Source of the DNA: Oscillospiraceae bacterium
Lineage (GTDB): Bacteria > Bacillota > Clostridia > Oscillospirales > Oscillospiraceae
Direction of reading: 5' to 3'
Assembly: GCA_902781745.1 (NCBI GenBank)
Contig: CACZKM010000008.1
Coordinates: forward strand, 1 to 44,559
DNA length: 44,559 bases
Made by a program: the position numbers and the translations under genes. A model generated the notes under the pieces. That model saw only the letters and a program-made list of their open reading frames with translations. It was not told the DNA's origin and did no database searches. Below, piece by piece: positions 23,416-32,680 of this stretch. Position 1 is the stretch's first letter. Every line of letters starts with the position of its first letter.

Positions 23416-24630
23416 ATGAAGAAAAAACTGGAGCTCCTGGCCCCCGCCGGGGACTGGGAGCGGCTGGAAATGGCCGTGGCCTACGGGGCCGACGCGGTGT
23501 ACCTGGCGGGGACCACCTTCGGGATGCGGGCCTTCGCCGGGAATTTTGAGGGCGAGGACCTCAAGCGGGCCGTGGCCTACTGCAAGGCCCACGGCGTGGA
23601 CGCCCACGTCACCTGCAACACCATGCCCCGGAACGACGAGGTGGCAAAGCTCCCTCAGTGGCTGGAGCTCCTGGAGGAGGCGGGGGCCACGGCGGTGATC
23701 CTGGCGGATGTGGGGGTCCTGGCCCTGGCCAAGCGATACGCCCCCTCAGTGAAGGTCCACATCAGCACCCAGGCCAGCGTGGTCAACTACCAGGCCGCCC
23801 GGGCCTGGCACGACCTGGGGGCGGACCGGATCATCCTGGCCCGGGAGCTGAGCCTGCCGGAGATCGCGGAGATCCGGGCCAAAACCCCCGGGGACCTGGA
23901 GCTGGAGGTCTTCGCCCACGGGGCCATGTGCGTGTCCTACTCCGGCCGGTGCCTGCTGTCCAACTACATGACCGGCCGGGACTCCAACCGGGGCGCCTGC
24001 GCCCAGCCCTGCCGGTACCAGTATTCCCTGGTGGAGGAGAAGCGGCCCGGGGAGTATTTCGACGTCTACGAGGACGAGAAGGGCACCTATATCATGAACT
24101 CCCGGGATATGTGCATGATCGACCACCTGCCCGATCTGATCGACGCCGGGGTGGACTCCCTGAAGATCGAGGGCCGGGCGAAATCGGCCTACTACGCCGC
24201 CATCGTCACCGGGGCCTACCGCCACTGCATCGACGACGTGCTGGCGGGCCGGCCCCTGGACCCGGTGTGGCGGGACGAGGTGGACAAGGTCAGCCACCGG
24301 CACTACTCCACCGGCTTTTTCTACGGCCAGCCGGGGCAGTTCACCGAGGACGCCCGGTACATCCGGGACTGGCAGGTGGTGGCGGTGGTGGAGTCCTGCA
24401 CCCCCGAGGGGCTGGCTACGGCTTCCCTGCGGAACAAGTTCGCCGCCGGGGACGAGATCGACCTGGTGGGCCCCGACCTGCGGCCGGTGTCCTTCTCCGC
24501 TCCCATGATGGAGGATATGGAGGGCTTCCCCCTGCGGGAGCCCCGGCACCCTCAGATGAGGTTTACTATCAAGCTGCCCTGCTACGCCCCGCCCTTATCC
24601 TTCCTGCGGGCCTGCCGGGAGAATTCGTAA
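23416..24630 (+). CDS. U32 family peptidase / tRNA hydroxylation protein
   Basis: A 404-aa member of peptidase family U32. The signature EVFAHGAMCVSYSGRCLLSNY is complete, and the following GACAQPCRYQY adds cysteines that in family members (TrhP/RlhA group) participate in Fe-S binding. Relatives such as TrhP are needed for 5-hydroxyuridine formation at tRNA position 34, using prephenate-dependent chemistry, so the name peptidase is historical. N-terminal LELLAPAGDWERLEMAVAYGADAVYL is the typical start. RBS GAGAG precedes the ATG. Confidence 0.88.
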   Translation: MKKKLELLAPAGDWERLEMAVAYGADAVYLAGTTFGMRAFAGNFEGEDLKRAVAYCKAHGVDAHVTCNTMPRNDEVAKLPQWLELLEEAGATAVILADVGVLALAKRYAPSVKVHISTQASVVNYQAARAWHDLGADRIILARELSLPEIAEIRAKTPGDLELEVFAHGAMCVSYSGRCLLSNYMTGRDSNRGACAQPCRYQYSLVEEKRPGEYFDVYEDEKGTYIMNSRDMCMIDHLPDLIDAGVDSLKIEGRAKSAYYAAIVTGAYRHCIDDVLAGRPLDPVWRDEVDKVSHRHYSTGFFYGQPGQFTEDARYIRDWQVVAVVESCTPEGLATASLRNKFAAGDEIDLVGPDLRPVSFSAPMMEDMEGFPLREPRHPQMRFTIKLPCYAPPLSFLRACRENS

Positions 24631-24636
24631 AGAAAA

Positions 24637-24677
24637 CGGACCCCGGAGCGGACATAGCGTCCGTTCCGGGGTCTTGT
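24637..24677. terminator. Bidirectional terminator between U32 and trpB2 genes
   Basis: GACCCCGGAGCGGAC (24639-24653) pairs with GTCCGTTCCGGGGTC (24659-24673). T-residues follow on the plus strand (TTGT) and a better TTTTC run on the minus strand. Confidence 0.75.
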
Positions 24678-24694
24678 CATGCAGGCAGAAGGGA

Positions 24695-26065
24695 TCACTC
24701 AACCTTAGGGAGCTTGGCGAAGCTGGCCTGGAGCTCCTCGTCGGTGGGGATGTAGTCGTCCATCTTCCCGTCGTGGTACTTCTCATAGGCCACCATGTCG
24801 AAGTAGCCCGTGCCGGTGAGGCCGAAGACGATGGTCTTCTCCTCGCCGGTCTCCTTGCACTTGAGGGCCTCGTCGATGGCCACCTTGATGGCGTGGGAGC
24901 TCTCGGGGGCGGGGAGGATGCCCTCCACCCGGGCAAACTGCTCGGCGGCGGCGAAGACCTCGGTCTGGGGCACCGCCCGGGCCTCCATGAAGCCGTCGTG
25001 ATAGAGCTGGGACAGGGTGGTGCTCATGCCGTGGAACCGCAGGCCCCCGGCGTGGTTGGGGGCGGGGATGAAGCCGCTGCCCAGGGTGTACATCTTGGCC
25101 AGGGGGCAGATCATGCCGGTGTCGCAGAAGTCATAGGCAAAGACCCCCCGGGTGAAGCTGGGGCAGGAGGCGGGCTCCACGGCGATGATCTGATAGTCAG
25201 CCTCCCCCCGGAGCTTTTCGCCCATGAAGGGGGCGATGAGGCCGCCCAGGTTGGAGCCGCCGCCGGCGCAGCCGATGATCATGTCGGGCTTGATGCCGTA
25301 CTTGTCCAGGGCCGCCTTGGTCTCCAGGCCGATGACCGACTGGTGCAGCAGCACCTGGTTCAGGACGGAGCCGAGGACATAGCGGTAGCCCTCGTTGGTG
25401 GTGGCCACCTCTACCGCCTCGCTGATGGCGCAGCCCAGGGAGCCGGTGGTGCCGGGGTGCTCAGCCAGGATCTTCTGGCCTACCTGGGTTTCCATAGAGG
25501 GGGAGGGGGTCACGGAGGCGCCGTAGGTCCGCATGACCTCCCGGCGGAAGGGCTTCTGTTCATAGCTGACCTTCACCATGTAGACCTTGCAGTCCAGGTC
25601 GAAGTAGGAGCAGGCCATGGACAGAGCGGTGCCCCACTGGCCGGCGCCGGTCTCGGTGGTCACGCCCTTGAGGCCCTGCTTCTTGGCGTAATAGGCCTGG
25701 GCGATGGCGGAGTTGAGCTTGTGAGAGCCGGAGGTGTTGTTGCCCTCGAACTTGTAGTAGATCTTGGCGGGGGTGCCCAGCTTCTCCTCCAGGCAGTAGG
25801 CCCGGACCAGGGGAGAGGGGCGGTACATCTTGTAGAAGTCCCGGATCTCCTGGGGGATCTCGATGTAGGGGGTGGTCTCGTCCAGCTCCTGGGCGATGAG
25901 CTCGTCGCAGAAGACGGGGGCCAGGTCGGCGGCGGTCATGGGCTGGCCGGTGCCGGGGTTGACCAAGGGGGCGGGCTTGTTCTTCATGTCCGCCCGGAGG
26001 TTGTACCATGCCTGGGGCATTTCGTTCTCTTCCAGATAGATTTTGTAGGGGATCTTGTTTTCCAT
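24695..26065 (-). CDS. trpB2: TrpB2-type tryptophan synthase beta-like enzyme
   Basis: A PLP-dependent enzyme that converts indole and serine (or a serine phosphate) to tryptophan. The 456-aa length and the long N-terminal extension (KPAPLVNPGTGQPM, ETTPYIEIPQEIRDFYKMYRPSPL) mark the TrpB2 group rather than classical TrpB (about 400 aa). The PLP lysine is Lys116 in NTSGSHKLNSAIAQ. Another landmark is ETGAGQWGTALS. No trpA or other trp gene is adjacent, so it may salvage indole. The ATG at 26065 has AAAGGA upstream. It is the sole gene behind a Trp-specific T-box. Confidence 0.9.
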   Translation of the reverse strand: MENKIPYKIYLEENEMPQAWYNLRADMKNKPAPLVNPGTGQPMTAADLAPVFCDELIAQELDETTPYIEIPQEIRDFYKMYRPSPLVRAYCLEEKLGTPAKIYYKFEGNNTSGSHKLNSAIAQAYYAKKQGLKGVTTETGAGQWGTALSMACSYFDLDCKVYMVKVSYEQKPFRREVMRTYGASVTPSPSMETQVGQKILAEHPGTTGSLGCAISEAVEVATTNEGYRYVLGSVLNQVLLHQSVIGLETKAALDKYGIKPDMIIGCAGGGSNLGGLIAPFMGEKLRGEADYQIIAVEPASCPSFTRGVFAYDFCDTGMICPLAKMYTLGSGFIPAPNHAGGLRFHGMSTTLSQLYHDGFMEARAVPQTEVFAAAEQFARVEGILPAPESSHAIKVAIDEALKCKETGEEKTIVFGLTGTGYFDMVAYEKYHDGKMDDYIPTDEELQASFAKLPKVE

Positions 26066-26142
26066 GGGATACCATCCTTTCATTCACTGGGTTTGTTGGA
26101 AGGTGTGGTGCTGGGACAAGAAAGGAATCTGCTTCGGGAAAC

Positions 26143-26425
26143 AAAAAACTCCTGTCCCAACAATTGCTTGCTGGGACAGGAGAGATCAGACTTTCCTGCG
26201 GTGCCACCCGGCTTGACGGACGCTCGGCGCCCGCCCACTTTGCGCGTACCAACATACGCCGGCCTTTGTTCACGGAGGGCCATCTCCGGCTCGTATACTC
26301 AAGGGCAGACGCCCTTTTTCCCCTCGCCCTCAGAAGTCCATTCAGTCCTACGGTCTCTGCCGCGCTTCCACCACCCGCGGCTCGCTGGGAGAGGGAGAAT
26401 AGGACCTACTCACTCTTCTTCAACG
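26143..26425 (-). ncRNA. T-box riboswitch, tryptophan specifier
   Basis: On the minus strand, a long stem I region is followed by the T-box core GGTGGCACCGC (its TGGCACCGC at 26198-26206), which binds the free acceptor end of uncharged tRNA. It ends in a terminator, CTCCTGTCCCA with TGGGACAGGAG (26148-26182), and a six-T run. In the specifier loop context GAATGGAC the codon TGG (26338-26340) is followed by a purine, giving a Trp specifier. This fits the gene it controls. Uncharged tRNA-Trp should favour read-through into trpB2. Confidence 0.92.
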
Positions 26426-26435
26426 GTTTGGACGC

Positions 26436-26464
26436 AGTTTAACACACCAAACGGGCCTTGTCAA
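26436..26464 (-). promoter_or_regulatory. Promoter of the T-box/trpB2 transcript
   Basis: Minus strand TTGACA (26459-26464), 17 bp, TAAACT (26436-26441). It lies between the ansA stop and the T-box, so trpB2 is transcribed independently of ansA. Confidence 0.8.
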
Positions 26465-26474
26465 GGGGATTACA

Positions 26475-27515
26475 TCATGTTTTTATGATTTTTATATCAG
26501 TTTTGTTTTTCACATCCTCCGGCGCGGCCAGGATCTCCCCGGCCACGGGGGAATAGAACAGGACCCGGACGGCGTCCCGGTCTTTGCTCTGGGCCAGGGC
26601 CCACATGAGCTTGGCCACGGCGGCCTCCAGGGTCATGTCGTAGGACTCCAGCACCCCCAGGTCGCTTTTCAGCCGGTGGCCCACGTTGTACACCGCCAGG
26701 TCGCTGCCCTCGTTCTGGACCTGGGTGGTGACCACCACGGTCTTGCCCCGGGCCACGGCGGTCCGGATGAGGTCGTAGAACTGCCCCCCGTCCCCGGCGG
26801 GGACCCCGCCCACGCCGAAGCTCTCGATGAGGACCCCGTCGCTGTGGTCCAGGGCGAAGGAGAGCATGGCGGGGGAGACCCCGGGGATGAGCTTCACCAG
26901 GGAGACGCGGGCGTCCAGGCTGTCGCAGAACAGGGGAGCGGGCCGGGCCGCCGGCGTGATATAGGGCACCAGCACGCCGTCCCGGACCACCCCCAGCACG
27001 GGGTAGTTGATGGAGGAGAAGGCCCCGAAGCTCTTGGAGTAGGTCTTTCTGGCCCGGGTCCCCAAAATCACCGCCCCGCCGAAAACCACGGTGACCCCGG
27101 GGATGCGCCCGTCGCAGGCCACGGTGAAGCTGTCCAGCAGGTTGGTTTTGGAGTCGGTGACGTCCATGCTGATGGGCTTCTGGCTGCCGGTGAGGACGAT
27201 GGGCTTGGGGCTGCCCTGGATCAGAAAGCTCAGGGCGGCGGCAGTGTAGGCCATGGTGTCGGTGCCGTGGCTGATGACGAAGCCGTCGAAGTCGTCGTAG
27301 CTCTCCCGGATGGCCCGGGCGATGTCCAGCCAGTGGGCGGGGGTCATGTTGGTGGAGTCGATGTTGCACACCTGGCGGGTCTCCACCCGGCAGAGGGCCT
27401 CCACTGCCGGGACGTACCGGAGGAAGGCGGCGGAGTCCAGGGCGGGGGCCAAACCGGCCTCGGTGTCGCCGGAGGCGATGGTGCCGCCGGTGCCGATCAT
27501 CAGGATGCGTTTCAT
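26475..27515 (-). CDS. ansA: L-asparaginase (type I-like)
   Basis: Hydrolyses asparagine to aspartate and ammonia. The two threonine-containing active-site motifs are GTGGTIASGD (Thr12) and FVISHGTDTMAYTA (Thr85/Asp86). The 346-aa length and lack of a signal peptide fit the cytosolic type I enzyme. The start has AAGGAG upstream. It stands between the S41 protease terminator and the trpB2 promoter, so it is probably monocistronic. Confidence 0.93.
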   Translation of the reverse strand: MKRILMIGTGGTIASGDTEAGLAPALDSAAFLRYVPAVEALCRVETRQVCNIDSTNMTPAHWLDIARAIRESYDDFDGFVISHGTDTMAYTAAALSFLIQGSPKPIVLTGSQKPISMDVTDSKTNLLDSFTVACDGRIPGVTVVFGGAVILGTRARKTYSKSFGAFSSINYPVLGVVRDGVLVPYITPAARPAPLFCDSLDARVSLVKLIPGVSPAMLSFALDHSDGVLIESFGVGGVPAGDGGQFYDLIRTAVARGKTVVVTTQVQNEGSDLAVYNVGHRLKSDLGVLESYDMTLEAAVAKLMWALAQSKDRDAVRVLFYSPVAGEILAAPEDVKNKTDIKIIKT

Positions 27516-27545
27516 AGAGCGTCTCCTTTTCTGTCGTTATGCCGG

Positions 27546-27585
27546 AAAAAGGACCCGCCGGCGGCGCGGGGCAGCGGGCGGGTCC
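27546..27585 (-). terminator. Intrinsic terminator of the S41-SLH gene
   Basis: Minus strand: GGACCCGCC (27577-27585) pairs with GGCGGGTCC (27551-27559), followed by TTTTT. Confidence 0.85.
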
Positions 27586-27602
27586 GGGAAACTGGCTCCC
27601 CA

Positions 27603-29516
27603 TCAATAGGGGATCAGGTCGACGGCGTTGAAAATGGTGTAGAGGACCAGGGCGGTCTCTCCCCGGGTGGCAGGGCCTCTGGGGGCGATGTTCTCCAGCT
27701 TGTCATAGAGCATGGACAGGGGCTGGCCCAGGATGTTGTGCTGGCTGTTGGCCAAAAGCCAGGTCCAGGGCTGGGCCCAGTCGCTGTAGGAGGCAGGCAC
27801 GCCGTAGTCCTCGGGCTGGGTCTTGGAGGACATCCGGAAGGTCAGGTTCACGTCGGCGGCCATCCGGCCCAGGACGGTGAAGAGCTGCTCATGGGTCACC
27901 GGGGCGTTGGGGGCGAAGACGTCGTTCCCCATGCCCTGGACGTACCCCGCGGCCTGGGCGGCCTTCACATAGGGGGAGAACCAACTGTCGGTGGGCACGT
28001 CCTTGAAGTCCTTCATCCTGTCAGCGGCAGGGAGGTTCAGGGCCTTGACCAGCAGGGCGCAGAGTTGGGCCCGGGTCAGGCCGCTGTTGGGGGCGAAGCT
28101 GCCGTCCCCCATGCCGGTGAGGATGCCGTAGGTGTAAAGGGTGTCGGCGGCAAACTGGCAGTCCGCGCCCTCCAGGTCGGTAAACCGCCGGGGCTGGTAG
28201 GTCTCGGCGCCGCTGGCCTGGGCGATGGCGTCCACGGTGGTCGCGTCCCAGCCGGAGGAGGTGCCCAGGAAGACATTGCAGCCGGGGGGGACGGCGGAGA
28301 GGAGCTCCCCGAAGTAGGGGGCGGCATCCTCGTCCTTGGCCTGGGACAGGTCCAGGTACCACCGCCAGCCGCCCAGGTGGAGCCGGGCCCAGCCGGTGTG
28401 GTCCCCGGCGGGCTCCCGGGAGGAGAAGAGGAGGGCGATCTCATCGGCGTGGTTGGGGTCCACCAGCAGGTCGGGGATGACGCCGATGTGCTGGGGAGTG
28501 TTTCCGCCGGAGCCGTAGGACTGGAAGGCGGTGATGCGCACGGCCTCGCCGCCGGAGAGGATTTCAGGACGCTGTTCCTCGGTGAGGACGATCTGGGCCA
28601 CGCCCTTGCCGTAGGTGTTGGAGCCGATGAGCATGCCCGAGGTCTTGTCCTTCATGGCCTGGGCGTAGATCTCCGCCGAGGAGGCGGTGAGGGGGCTCAC
28701 CAGGACGATGGCGGGATGGAGGGTGGTGCGGTCCTGCTGGGAGACGTAACGGAAGAGCTGATCCGCCCCGTCCCGGAGGTAGGCCATGGTGCCCGTGCCC
28801 AGGAAGACCCCGGCGGACTGGCTGGCAGCGTACACGTCGCCGCCGCCGTTGTTCCGCATATCCACGATCCATTTGTCGATCTCGCTCTGGTCCTGGGTGC
28901 CCTTGACGAAGTGCTCCAGGGTGGCCGGGCCGAAGTTCTTGCTGGAGATATAGCCGGTGGTGCCGTCCTCCAGGATGGTGGTGGTGGTGGCGGGGATGGT
29001 GATGACCGCCCGCTTGGTGGTGTAGCGCTGCTCCTTGCCGTTTTCATGGCGGACAAGGATGGTGACCTCGGTCCCCTCCTCTCCCTGGAGGAGGGAGGTC
29101 AGGATGTTGGGGCTCTGCTCCTCAGGGCCGCCCTCCACGTAGTAGATCAGATCCCCGGGGACCAGGCCCAGGGCCTCGGCGGGGGAGTCTTCATAGATGC
29201 TCACCAGTAGCAGGCCCTCGTCGGTGACCAGGGCGGAGATGCCGATGCCCACCAGGGCCCCGTCGGACATGGTGGCCTCATAGGCCGCGAACTCCTCCGC
29301 GTCCATGTAGGCGGTATAGGGGTCCCCCAGGGCCTGGATGATCTCCTCCACGGTGTCGGCCTCCAGGGCCGCCTGGGGCACGTCGTTGATGTAGTATTCC
29401 TCCAGCAGGTCCTTGAGCTGGTCGGGGGTGATGACCAACTGGGCCGCTTCGGCGGCGGGGGCCAGGAGGAAGGCGGAGGCCAGCAGGGCCGCCGCCCATT
29501 TTTTCCAATGGATCAT
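27603..29516 (-). CDS. S41 carboxyl-terminal processing protease with SLH repeats
   Basis: A 637-aa secreted protease anchored to the cell surface. Residues 1-24 are a signal peptide (cleavage near AEA-AQ). A PDZ-like segment follows at about 85-160 (GIGISALVTDEGLLLVSIYEDSPAEALGLVPGD region) and the S41 domain at about 185-350, with catalytic Ser279 in TASSAEIY and Lys304 in YGKGVAQ. Their spacing of 25 residues matches Prc/CtpA. The C-terminal half (about 440-637) carries three SLH motifs (FTDLEGAD..., FKDVPTDSW..., YSDWAQPW...) that bind cell-wall polymers. CtpA proteins rarely carry SLH domains outside such clostridia. Substrate unknown. Confidence 0.9.
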   Translation of the reverse strand: MIHWKKWAAALLASAFLLAPAAEAAQLVITPDQLKDLLEEYYINDVPQAALEADTVEEIIQALGDPYTAYMDAEEFAAYEATMSDGALVGIGISALVTDEGLLLVSIYEDSPAEALGLVPGDLIYYVEGGPEEQSPNILTSLLQGEEGTEVTILVRHENGKEQRYTTKRAVITIPATTTTILEDGTTGYISSKNFGPATLEHFVKGTQDQSEIDKWIVDMRNNGGGDVYAASQSAGVFLGTGTMAYLRDGADQLFRYVSQQDRTTLHPAIVLVSPLTASSAEIYAQAMKDKTSGMLIGSNTYGKGVAQIVLTEEQRPEILSGGEAVRITAFQSYGSGGNTPQHIGVIPDLLVDPNHADEIALLFSSREPAGDHTGWARLHLGGWRWYLDLSQAKDEDAAPYFGELLSAVPPGCNVFLGTSSGWDATTVDAIAQASGAETYQPRRFTDLEGADCQFAADTLYTYGILTGMGDGSFAPNSGLTRAQLCALLVKALNLPAADRMKDFKDVPTDSWFSPYVKAAQAAGYVQGMGNDVFAPNAPVTHEQLFTVLGRMAADVNLTFRMSSKTQPEDYGVPASYSDWAQPWTWLLANSQHNILGQPLSMLYDKLENIAPRGPATRGETALVLYTIFNAVDLIPY

Positions 29517-29559
29517 AGCGGTATTCCTCGATTATCTGGATATGGTTTCCCGGGCGGTG

Positions 29560-29588
29560 AAAAAGGACACCCCGGGGGATGCCCTTTT
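29560..29588 (-). terminator. Terminator of the beta-CASP gene
   Basis: Minus strand: an imperfect stem AAAGGGCATCCCC with GGGGTGTCCTTT, followed by T residues, immediately downstream of the beta-CASP gene. Confidence 0.6.
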
Positions 29589-29614
29589 CCATGCGCAGGG
29601 TCAGGCGCAGGGGC

Positions 29615-31219
29615 TCAGCCCTGCCATTTTTCGGTCATGGCCTTGATCTGGCTGGCCATCTTCTTCAGGTCTTTGTTGGTCAGGCCCTTGCTGGCCCGAA
29701 TGAGGGTCATCAGGTCCATGGCGGCGGACTCCAGCTCCTGGTAGGCTCCGGAGACCCGGCCGGTGGACTCGAAGCTGATCTTCTTGGGCTCCAGCTCCAC
29801 GCCGGCGGCCAGCATCCGGTTGGCGGCCAGGTCGTAAACCTCCTCATAGAGGGGGGCGTGGGCGTTCATGCCCTTCTCCCGGAGGGTGTTGGCGAAGATC
29901 TCGGTGACGGGGGCGTCGCCGTGGACCACGAAGACCTGGTCGGGGGCGGGGGAGGTCACATGGTCGATCCAGTCCAGCAGGTGGTCCCGGTCGGCGTGGG
30001 AGGACAGGCCCCGGAAATTGTGGATGGAAGCGTTGACGGCGATGTCCTCGCCGAAGAGACGGACCTGCTTGGCCCCCTCCAGCAGATGGCGGCCCAGGGT
30101 CCCTTCCCCCTGGTAGCCCACGAAGACCACGGAGCACTCCGGCCGCCACAGGTTGTGCTTGAGGTGGTGGCGGATCCGGCCGGCGTCGCACATGCCGGAG
30201 GCGGAGATGATGACCTTGGAGGTCTTGTCCATGTTCAGCAGCTTGGACTCGTCGCTGCTCTCGGTCATGGTCAGCCCGGGGAAGGTGAACAGACCCTCGC
30301 CGCCCTGGATGAGCTCGATGGCCTCCTCGTCCAGGTAGCCCCGCAGGTCACCGGCGAAGATCTTGGTGGCCTCGTTGGCCAGGGGGGAGTCCACCACCAC
30401 GGTGAAGTCGGGGTTGCTCTTGACCAGTCCCTTCTGCTTCATTTCCCGCATGAAGTACAGCAGCTCCTGGGTGCGGCCCACGGCAAAGGAGGGGATGATG
30501 ACGTTGCCGCCCCTGGAGAAGGTGTCGTCGATGATCTGGGCCAGGGACTCGGTGTAGGAGTCCACGGGCTCGTGGTTCCGGTCGCCGTAGGTGCTCTCCA
30601 TGATCACATAGTCGGCCCCGTCCACATAGGAGGGATCCCGGATGATGGGCTGGTTGACGTTGCCCAGGTCTCCGGAGAAGAGGAGCTTTTTCTCCACCCC
30701 GTCCTCGCTCAGCCACATCTCCACACAGGCGGAGCCCAGCAGGTGGCCGGCGTCCACGAAGCGGATCTTGCAGCCCTCGAAGAGCTCGATGGTCTGGCCG
30801 TATTCGGCGGTGACCAGGTGGTCGGCCACCTGAAGGGCGTCTTCCACGGTGTACAGAGGCTCCACCGGGGCCCGGCCGGCACGCATGCCCTTCTGGTTCT
30901 TGTACTGGGCCTCCATCTCCTGGATATGGGCCGAGTCCTGGAGCATGATGTCCAGCAGCTCGCCGGTGAGGCGGGTGGTAAAGATTTGCCCCTGGAAGCC
31001 CTGCTTGATGAGCAGGGGCACCCGGCCGGAGTGGTCGATGTGGGCATGGGTGACGATGACATAGTCGATGTAGTTGGGGGCGAAGTCCAGAACCGAATTG
31101 TCCCGCTCGTCCTTTCCCTGCTGGAGGCCGCAGTCGACGAGGATCTTCTTTCCGCACACTTCCACGCAGTGGCAGCTGCCGGTGACAGCCTTGGCTGCGC
31201 CGAAAAAGGTCAGTTTCAT
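29615..31219 (-). CDS. MBL-fold beta-CASP ribonuclease
   Basis: A 534-aa zinc-dependent RNA hydrolase of the metallo-beta-lactamase/beta-CASP group (YsgJ/CPSF-73-like). Motif HAHIDHSGR provides the metal ligands, LFSGDLG and MESTYGDR follow, and the beta-CASP module includes PSFAVGRTQE, SASGMCDAGRI and the C-terminal SSHADRD/VFVVHGD blocks that close the active site. It lacks the RNase J C-terminal domain. ATG 31219 is supported by AAAGGAG and by the conserved start MKLTFFGAAKAVTGS; the longer frame to 31306 is rejected. A role in RNA processing is expected, with unknown targets. Confidence 0.9.
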   Translation of the reverse strand: MKLTFFGAAKAVTGSCHCVEVCGKKILVDCGLQQGKDERDNSVLDFAPNYIDYVIVTHAHIDHSGRVPLLIKQGFQGQIFTTRLTGELLDIMLQDSAHIQEMEAQYKNQKGMRAGRAPVEPLYTVEDALQVADHLVTAEYGQTIELFEGCKIRFVDAGHLLGSACVEMWLSEDGVEKKLLFSGDLGNVNQPIIRDPSYVDGADYVIMESTYGDRNHEPVDSYTESLAQIIDDTFSRGGNVIIPSFAVGRTQELLYFMREMKQKGLVKSNPDFTVVVDSPLANEATKIFAGDLRGYLDEEAIELIQGGEGLFTFPGLTMTESSDESKLLNMDKTSKVIISASGMCDAGRIRHHLKHNLWRPECSVVFVGYQGEGTLGRHLLEGAKQVRLFGEDIAVNASIHNFRGLSSHADRDHLLDWIDHVTSPAPDQVFVVHGDAPVTEIFANTLREKGMNAHAPLYEEVYDLAANRMLAAGVELEPKKISFESTGRVSGAYQELESAAMDLMTLIRASKGLTNKDLKKMASQIKAMTEKWQG

Positions 31220-31411
31220 GAACAACGAGCTCCTTTCTCGATCGAGGGGCCCGGACGGTCCTCGTCCCGGCCATACTGAGAGATAATTACCTATATCATA
31301 CTCCATTTTTCGCCGTTTGCATAGGCCTTTTTTCGTTTTTCCATGGAACAGCCCCTGGAGAGGTCATAATCTTTTCGATATCATCCTGTCATTTTTCTTT
31401 CTTGCAAAACC

Positions 31412-31441
31412 TTGCGGAACCGGGAGAAGAGGGATTACAAT
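31412..31441 (+). promoter_or_regulatory. Promoter of the MFS gene
   Basis: TTGCGG (31412-31417), 18 bp, TACAAT (31436-31441), about 30 bases before the MFS start codon. Confidence 0.55.
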
Positions 31442-31471
31442 GCCACCAGAAATTTTCCCAGGAGGCCCGCC

Positions 31472-32680
31472 ATGAAACCTTTCCCCCGTATTCGAAACGC
31501 CACCCCTCTGTATACCCTCCTCCAGGGCCTGTACTGGGCAGTCTACTGTGTGCTGGTGTCCTTCTCCAGCGTTTACCTGCTGGACCGGGGCTTTTCCAAC
31601 ACCCAGATCGGGGTGCTGGTGGGGGTGTCCAGCGTCCTGTCCGCCCTGATGCAGCCCCTGGCGGCCTCGGTGGCGGAGCGGTCCCGGCGGCTGGCCCTCC
31701 GCCAGTGGAGCGCCCTGCTGGCCCTGGTCATGGCGGCGGGGGCGGTCCTCCTGCTGGTCCTGCCGGGGAAGGGGGGCCAGGCGGCCTGCTATATGCTCCT
31801 GCTGGTGGTCCTCCAGATTTTGACCCCCTTCACCTACTCTCTGGGCATGGAGTGCGTCAACCGCAACGTCCCCCTGAATTACGGCGTGGCTCGGTCCGCC
31901 GGGTCCATCGCCTACGCCGGGGCCTCCAGTCTCTGCGGGATGCTGGCCAAGTCCCGGGGGGCGGGAGCCCTGCCCCTGGCGGTGGCGGTGATGACGGCGG
32001 CCCTGATCCCGACCTGCCTCGCCTTTCGATTCCGGGGGAGCGAGGCGTCCGAGGGGGAAAGCGCCCCGGAGACAGAGGCCCCCGCCGGGGACGGCGCGCC
32101 CTTCCTGAAGAAATATTTCCGCCTGCTGCCTCTTCTGGCGGGCATCGTCCTGCTGTTCATCAGCCACAACATCCTCATGGCCTTTCCCTACCAGATCGTC
32201 CGGCGGCTGGGGGGCGACAGCCCGGAAATGGGGATCATGCTCATGGTGGTGAGCCTGGTGGAGCTTCCCATCATGCTCACCTTCTCCGTCCTCCTGCGGA
32301 AGGCCTCCGCCCGGTTCTGGGTGATGCTCTCCGGGGTGTCCTTTTTCCTCCACGCCGGGGTGATGTGGCTGGCCCCTAATTTCCCCGTGCTCTACGCCGC
32401 CCAGGTCTTTGAGGCCACGGGCTATGCCTTATACACTGTGGCGGTGGTCTATTTTGTCAATGACCTCATGGAGGCCGGGGACCGGGTGAAAGGGCAGGCG
32501 TGGTTTGCCATGACCAACACCATCGGCATCCTCCTGGGCACCTCCATCGGCGGCGTCCTTCTGGACCATGCGGGTGCGGGGGGCCTGCTGTGCTTCGCCA
32601 CTGTCACCGCCGGCGGGGGGATGGTCCTCCTCTTCGCGCTGCTGCGGGGGAAGGAAACGCCCTCACCCGACCGGATCTAG
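31472..32680 (+). CDS. MFS transporter
   Basis: A 402-aa integral membrane transporter with about 12 hydrophobic segments in two halves. It has the MFS loop-2 region after the second helix (VAERSRRLALRQW) and a charged central loop near residues 175-205 (GSEASEGESAPETEAPAG). The N-terminal GLYWAVYCVLVSFSSVYLLDRGFSNTQIG pattern is that of the MFS_1-like/nucleoside-symporter-like group. The ATG at 31472 has AGGAGG six bases upstream. The substrate cannot be predicted. It is monocistronic and ends before a bidirectional terminator. Confidence 0.88.
   Translation: MKPFPRIRNATPLYTLLQGLYWAVYCVLVSFSSVYLLDRGFSNTQIGVLVGVSSVLSALMQPLAASVAERSRRLALRQWSALLALVMAAGAVLLLVLPGKGGQAACYMLLLVVLQILTPFTYSLGMECVNRNVPLNYGVARSAGSIAYAGASSLCGMLAKSRGAGALPLAVAVMTAALIPTCLAFRFRGSEASEGESAPETEAPAGDGAPFLKKYFRLLPLLAGIVLLFISHNILMAFPYQIVRRLGGDSPEMGIMLMVVSLVELPIMLTFSVLLRKASARFWVMLSGVSFFLHAGVMWLAPNFPVLYAAQVFEATGYALYTVAVVYFVNDLMEAGDRVKGQAWFAMTNTIGILLGTSIGGVLLDHAGAGGLLCFATVTAGGGMVLLFALLRGKETPSPDRI

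Noticed and set aside
26676-29210. 844-aa open frame antisense to ansA and the S41 protease
   Set aside because: Gly/Val/His-rich shadow composition; the minus-strand genes have full domains and start sites.
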